A stretch of DNA of 64,000 bases. It comes from VAZQ01 sp035293945. Its GTDB lineage: Bacteria > Pseudomonadota > Alphaproteobacteria > Rhizobiales > Xanthobacteraceae. Positions within the stretch are counted from its first letter, which is position 1. The number at the start of each line of letters is the position of its first letter. Shown piece after piece: positions 60,320 to 64,000 of the stretch. The stretch is from positions 62,001 through 126,000 of the forward strand of contig DATGLV010000034.1 in NCBI GenBank assembly GCA_035293945.1, in the 5' to 3' direction. Below the pieces are notes generated by a model. It ran no database searches. It saw only the letters and a list, made by a program, of their open reading frames with translations, and was not told where the DNA came from. Position numbers and translations under genes: made by a program.

Positions 60320-62035
60320 ATGACCAGCATCTCGCGACTTGCAGATGTTCTGACGCGATTATCCTTTGGGGCAATCACGAGCATCGGGCTGCTGGCTTTG
60401 CCGATCGCAGGAAGCCGTCCGGCGGTGGCGCAAAACCAGGGCCCGGCGGCACTGACCGGCACGGTATCCTCGGCTGAAGAAGGCAAGATGGAGGGTGTCG
60501 TGGTCAGCGCCAAGCAGCCTGGCTCGACCATCATGGTTTCGGTCAGCACCAACGCTCAGGGGGAGTACCGTTTTCCGCGGGACCGCCTCGCCCCAGGCGC
60601 CTATGACATCACCATCCGGGCGATCGGGTACACTCTCAAGCCGACGACGGCAGCCATAGCATCGAGCGGCTCCACGCAACTCGACCTCACGCTTGCGAAG
60701 GCCGCGCCGAGCGTTCTCGCCCTGCAAATGTCCAACAGCGAGTGGATGCAAAGCGCGCCCGGCACTCCGGCGCAGAAAATGGCATTGCTGAGCTGCCTTG
60801 ATTGTCATGGGCTGCAGCGTCCTTTCTTCTCCAAGGACAATGCGTCGGAAATGGCGATTACGGTGCAGCGCATGAGAGGGCATACCCCGAACGCCTCTCC
60901 CAATTTTCCTTTCTTTCTTCAGAACGCATCCGAGATGCTGAGCGGTCCGCCCACCAAGGCTCAAGCGGACTTCGGGGCCTACCTCGCTTCGATCAATCTC
61001 AGCTCCGGAGAAACATGGCCCTATCAATTAAAGACGCAGCCCCGCCCGACCGGTAAATCGACGCAGGCCATCATCACGACTTATGATCTGCCCGACGATG
61101 CCGCCCCCCACGACACGCTCCTCGACCAAGAAGGCAACGTCTGGTTCACGGATTTCCAGCACCAATTCATCTCGAAACTGGATCCCAAGACCGGCAAGGT
61201 CACCCGCTACCCGGTCCCCGTCACGAAGCCGGGCTTTCCGACGGGGGGCCTCATGGTCACAATAGATAAGGATGGAAACATCTGGGAAGCCATGATGGAG
61301 CAGGCGGCGATTGCCGAGCTCGATCCGAAGACCGGAAAGGTCTCCACCTACCTGGCGCCCAATTGGGAGAATGACGACAAGCGGTTCACCATGATCGACG
61401 CCCTGCATTCGAACGTCGACGGGAAATTGTGGACCAAAGCCAACGATGGCGCCAGCAACAGAATGTATCAGTTCGATCTCACCACTAAACAATTCCACGA
61501 AGTTCTGCCGCCTCCCGGAAGGCCAACCATCGCCGGTTACGGACTGGTCACCGACCTGGACAACAATGTCTACAGCCTTCCCAACACCCCCAACGCAAGG
61601 CAAATCTGGCGCGTGGACGCCAAGACCGGGAACGTCACCTATATCGATCTTCCGCCCGGCATAGGCGGCGCGCGGCGAGGACATATCGACTCGCAGAATC
61701 GCCTGTGGTTCTCGCAATTCCATGCCAACCGTTACGCCATGTATGACCCCAAGAGCGGCAAGGTCACGGCGTGGGATGTGCCGGTCCCTTATGCGGGTGC
61801 GTACGATGTCGGGTTCGACGACGTCAGATACGCATGGGGCGCCGATATGAGCACCGATCTGGTTCAGCGGCTCAACGTGGAAACCGGCGAATGGAGCGCC
61901 TATCTCCTGCCCACTTCCATCAATACGCGCCATATTGACGTGCAGAAGAGCACGAAGCCTGGCGAACTCTCCAGCATGTGGACTGAAGGCCAGCAGACGA
62001 GCAAGATTGTCCACATAGAGCCGCTTACCCCCTAG
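60320..62035 (+). CDS. exported fusion of carboxypeptidase-regulatory domain, c-type haem motif and Vgb-like beta-propeller
   Basis: 571 residues. A signal peptide (ITSIGLLALPIAG...PAVAQ) leads to a CarboxypepD-regulatory-like domain at about 45-125 (GTVSSAEEGKMEGVVVSAKQ...TNAQGEYRFP). A haem c site CLDCH is at 159-163. From about 255 on, repeated motifs of the kind DQEGNVWFTDF, DPKTGKVTRYPVPV, DKDGNIWEAMM, DLDNNVYSLPN are those of virginiamycin B lyase-like (streptogramin lyase) propellers. The combination suggests a periplasmic redox or degradation protein. The substrate is unknown. ATG 60320 follows GGGAGGG. Confidence 0.82.
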   Translation: MTSISRLADVLTRLSFGAITSIGLLALPIAGSRPAVAQNQGPAALTGTVSSAEEGKMEGVVVSAKQPGSTIMVSVSTNAQGEYRFPRDRLAPGAYDITIRAIGYTLKPTTAAIASSGSTQLDLTLAKAAPSVLALQMSNSEWMQSAPGTPAQKMALLSCLDCHGLQRPFFSKDNASEMAITVQRMRGHTPNASPNFPFFLQNASEMLSGPPTKAQADFGAYLASINLSSGETWPYQLKTQPRPTGKSTQAIITTYDLPDDAAPHDTLLDQEGNVWFTDFQHQFISKLDPKTGKVTRYPVPVTKPGFPTGGLMVTIDKDGNIWEAMMEQAAIAELDPKTGKVSTYLAPNWENDDKRFTMIDALHSNVDGKLWTKANDGASNRMYQFDLTTKQFHEVLPPPGRPTIAGYGLVTDLDNNVYSLPNTPNARQIWRVDAKTGNVTYIDLPPGIGGARRGHIDSQNRLWFSQFHANRYAMYDPKSGKVTAWDVPVPYAGAYDVGFDDVRYAWGADMSTDLVQRLNVETGEWSAYLLPTSINTRHIDVQKSTKPGELSSMWTEGQQTSKIVHIEPLTP

Positions 62036-62205
62036 CGAGCCGCTTAGTTGCACGGCGTTCAATGCGTCCTGAGGTCGACAGGGCGCTCAAGGTCCAGGGT
62101 GCCGGCACGTTTTTCGAGGCCGCGAACCCGTGCTGCACGCGCGGCGCGGTCGCCGTCGATCCGCCCAGCTTGCACCTTCGCGCAGAGCTGTTTCTCGGTT
62201 CGGCT

Positions 62206-63102
62206 TCATGGGGCGACTTGCGCCTGCCGACGCGCGACGCTCACGAAGTTCCTGACGACAGCGGAACGCTGAGTTCGGTGGTACGCAAGACAAATCTCGG
62301 CGGACAGCGAAGGCCCCTCGATTGGGAGGAACACCACACCGTCGGGATGAAGGCAGCTCATGGACTTCGGCACAAGCGTGACACCCAGGCCAGCGGCTAC
62401 CATCGGAATCGCCGAAGCCACCTGCGGCGCCTCCTGAGCAAGGCGTGGACTAAATCCGGAGCGGACAAAGGCTGCGAGGATGGCATCGTAGACCGGCGGA
62501 TTAATTGTGCGCGTGAAAAGAATAATAGGCTCTTGAGCAAGCGCCGACAGGGGAGCTGATTGCGAACGGGCGAGCGGATGCGCCGCCGGCAAAGCCATGA
62601 GGATGGGTTCGTTCACCAGCGTCTCGAGGCCCAGCCCATCCGTATCAGAGAGCGGCGGCCGGAGGAACGCGAGGTCGATGGCACCTGCGCGCAGGCGAGC
62701 CAACAAGAGCGATGTGTTGCTTTCTTCAGGTGTCAAAACGACGTCGGGATACTCCTTTCTGAACTCGTGGATGATGGTTGGAATGAGAGGATGGAAATAG
62801 GTTGCACCGGCTGAGCCGATATTGACCTTTCCGGTTTCGCCACGTGCACGGCGCCCGATCCCCATTTTGGCTCTATCGACCTCCGCGAGAATGACGCGAG
62901 CTTCCTCAAACATGAGCTTGCCCGCATCGGTGAGTACGACGCCGCGGGTTTCGCGCCGCAGCAGCGGCGTGCCAATCTCCGCTTCGAGCTGCATTATCTG
63001 CGAGCTTAACGAAGGCTGCGTGATGCCGAGGCGCTGCGCCGCGCGCGTAAAATTCAGTTCATCGGCGACCGCCACGAAATAGCGGAGATGGCGAAGCTCC
63101 AT
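62206..63102 (-). CDS. LysR-family transcriptional regulator
   Basis: 298 residues. The N-terminal winged HTH is MELRHLRYFVAVADELNFTRAAQRLGITQPSLSSQIMQLE...LLRRETRGVVLTDAGK, and a periplasmic-binding-like co-inducer domain follows (EVNIGSAGATYF-type region at about 90-290). The opening resembles the BenM/CatM/CbbR subgroup. It converges with the propeller-fusion gene. A target operon is not obvious because the region upstream (63103-63546) holds no gene on its own strand. Confidence 0.92.
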   Translation of the reverse strand: MELRHLRYFVAVADELNFTRAAQRLGITQPSLSSQIMQLEAEIGTPLLRRETRGVVLTDAGKLMFEEARVILAEVDRAKMGIGRRARGETGKVNIGSAGATYFHPLIPTIIHEFRKEYPDVVLTPEESNTSLLLARLRAGAIDLAFLRPPLSDTDGLGLETLVNEPILMALPAAHPLARSQSAPLSALAQEPIILFTRTINPPVYDAILAAFVRSGFSPRLAQEAPQVASAIPMVAAGLGVTLVPKSMSCLHPDGVVFLPIEGPSLSAEICLAYHRTQRSAVVRNFVSVARRQAQVAP

Positions 63103-63546
63103 CGGTAGTCCTCCTCCTTCGCGGCAAGGATATTCCGGTCGCCATAGCCAGCAACTATTAAAAACGTCACCCGTACCAATTGGACAGACACGGGTTCGTC
63201 ATCTGACAGTAGCGAAACATAATCCCGATGGGTTCGAAGAGACCGTGCTGGGCGTGATCTTTCCTCCGGAAAAGATAAGCAAAAGCCGCCCGCCGGGGTC
63301 GTGGCGCTGGAAGAGATCGGCCGCTCGGTCGCACGGCGCTCGCCACGCTCGTGGAAGCAGGCTACGCGACGCGGCGACATCCCCTCCCGGCAATACTCGG
63401 TAGCCAGATCTCGATGACGCGCCCGGGACTGCCGGTGAGCCCGCCGCCTGACCGCAATAGACCGCATATTTGCGACCTCAGGGGAGCAGCGCTGCAGAGC
63501 AAATTGCGATGAAAATCTTCCTCAGCCTACGAACACGTGGGGCGTC
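63103..63546. other. 444-bp gap upstream of the LysR gene
   Basis: The stretch contains the LysR gene's leader and possibly its own promoter. Around 63145-63230 it is AT-richer (ACTATTAAAAACG, AACATAATCCC). Several overlapping short open frames occur between 63240 and 63460, with no domain that I recognise. It may be the remains of a gene. Confidence 0.35.
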
Positions 63547-63759
63547 GTGAAATCGCCCGTCATAAAGCGTTCGATTGTGATAGGAGGCCGCAAGACCAGC
63601 GTCAGCCTCGAAGACGCGTTTTGGACTGGGCTTAAGCAAATCGCGTCAAGTCGTGAGCTAACATTATCGGAAATAATTGCCATTATCGACGCCAACCGCG
63701 TCCACGGCAATCTATCATCGGCAATTCGTCTGTTCGTGCTCGACCAATTCGCGGAGTGA
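63547..63759 (+). CDS. ribbon-helix-helix domain protein
   Basis: 70 residues: KRSIVIGGRKTSVSLEDAFWTGLKQIASSRELTLSEIIAIIDANRVHGNLSSAIRLFVLDQF. The beta strand (TSVSLE) and two helices match the RHH_4 group of small alphaproteobacterial proteins (DUF-type, RHH fold), some in promoter control. There is no adjacent toxin gene. It converges with priA, 45 bp between stops. Confidence 0.82.
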   Translation: MKSPVIKRSIVIGGRKTSVSLEDAFWTGLKQIASSRELTLSEIIAIIDANRVHGNLSSAIRLFVLDQFAE

Positions 63760-63804
63760 TCGAAACTTTCGGACGCGGATGTCAACACATGCCGGTGCAC
63801 GGCC

Positions 63805-64000
63805 TCACAGAAAGCTCTGCGGGTCGACATCCACTTCGAGCTTGATGGTTCCGCTCGACTTCGGGGCCGCTGCCAGCCATTGGCGCAAGTAAGCCGAAAG
63901 ATCAAAATTGCGCGGCGACTTAACCAGCAGGCGGAAGCGGTAACGCCCGCGGACAAGCGCAAGCGGAGCTTCAGCCGGACCGAGCACGCGCACCGCGTCG
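63805..64000 (-). CDS. priA: primosomal protein N' (PriA helicase), C-terminal fragment
   Basis: Only the last 65 or so residues are inside the window; the gene runs off the right edge. VLGPAEAPLALVRGRYRFRLLVKSP and the end KLEVDVDPQSFL are the standard C-terminus of PriA (the GPAPAPL...R.RYR.L and DVDP...FL pattern). PriA reloads the replisome at stalled forks. It appears intact where visible. In relatives it often lies near atpH; here ~16 kb separates them. Confidence 0.85.
   Translation of the reverse strand, partial: DAVRVLGPAEAPLALVRGRYRFRLLVKSPRNFDLSAYLRQWLAAAPKSSGTIKLEVDVDPQSFL

Noticed and set aside
62062..62559. Plus-strand open frame of 165 codons downstream of the propeller fusion
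   Set aside because: Most of it is antisense to the LysR gene and it has no recognisable domain.

Overview
The window is high-GC DNA, very probably from an alphaproteobacterium of the order Hyphomicrobiales, near Bradyrhizobium/Nitrobacteraceae or Xanthobacteraceae. The evidence is the gene order proA-nadD-rsfS-rlmH-envC-ctpA-yibQ-rppH followed by an F1 ATP synthase operon (atpHAGDC), dispersed palindromic repeats of the rhizobial type in many gaps, and a GTTC-N7-GTTC LexA box. There are 54 coding regions, two of them cut by the window edges. No rRNA, tRNA, CRISPR array, complete insertion sequence or prophage is seen.

Layout. 0-4.6 kb: the end of a RibD/DHFR-like gene, then on the minus strand an importer permease, its ATPase and a cytochrome P450. 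5-13.1 kb: an MdtABC-type RND efflux operon. 13.2-21.4 kb: a small exported protein, then a minus-strand operon of a EutA-like reactivase with a striking His-rich tail, ABC permease, ABC ATPase, bicupin and solute-binding protein. 21.7-26.3 kb: a VapBC pair, a TPP-dependent enzyme, an ICMT-type methyltransferase, a small-RNA-like element and a TctC-type binding protein. 26.4-34.6 kb: a catabolic cluster of unknown substrate (class II aldolase with a histone-like tail, two cupins, a second TPP enzyme, Rieske ferredoxin, FAD ferredoxin reductase, 3-hydroxyisobutyrate-dehydrogenase-like enzyme, SDR). 34.8-48 kb: the conserved housekeeping block and the atp operon, with palindromic repeats in three atp junctions. 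48.1-63.8 kb: accessory genes between atpH and priA: a short recQ under a probable LexA box, a small HTH regulator, a six-gene HyfBCEFGI membrane complex that lacks the [NiFe] cysteines, a second copy of the small-RNA-like element, a lactonase-like metallo-hydrolase, a Tat-exported alpha/beta hydrolase, a carboxypeptidase-regulatory/haem c/beta-propeller fusion, a LysR regulator, an RHH protein and the end of priA.

The best candidates for undescribed biology are: (1) the EutA-like/ABC/bicupin operon, which has no ethanolamine ammonia-lyase genes beside it; (2) the hydrogenase-4-like complex with serine in place of both N-terminal nickel-ligand cysteines, preceded by its own HTH gene; (3) two copies of a short conserved element ending in a terminator hairpin; (4) the aldolase/cupin/TPP-enzyme cluster. 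All assignments come from reading motifs by eye; no database search was run.
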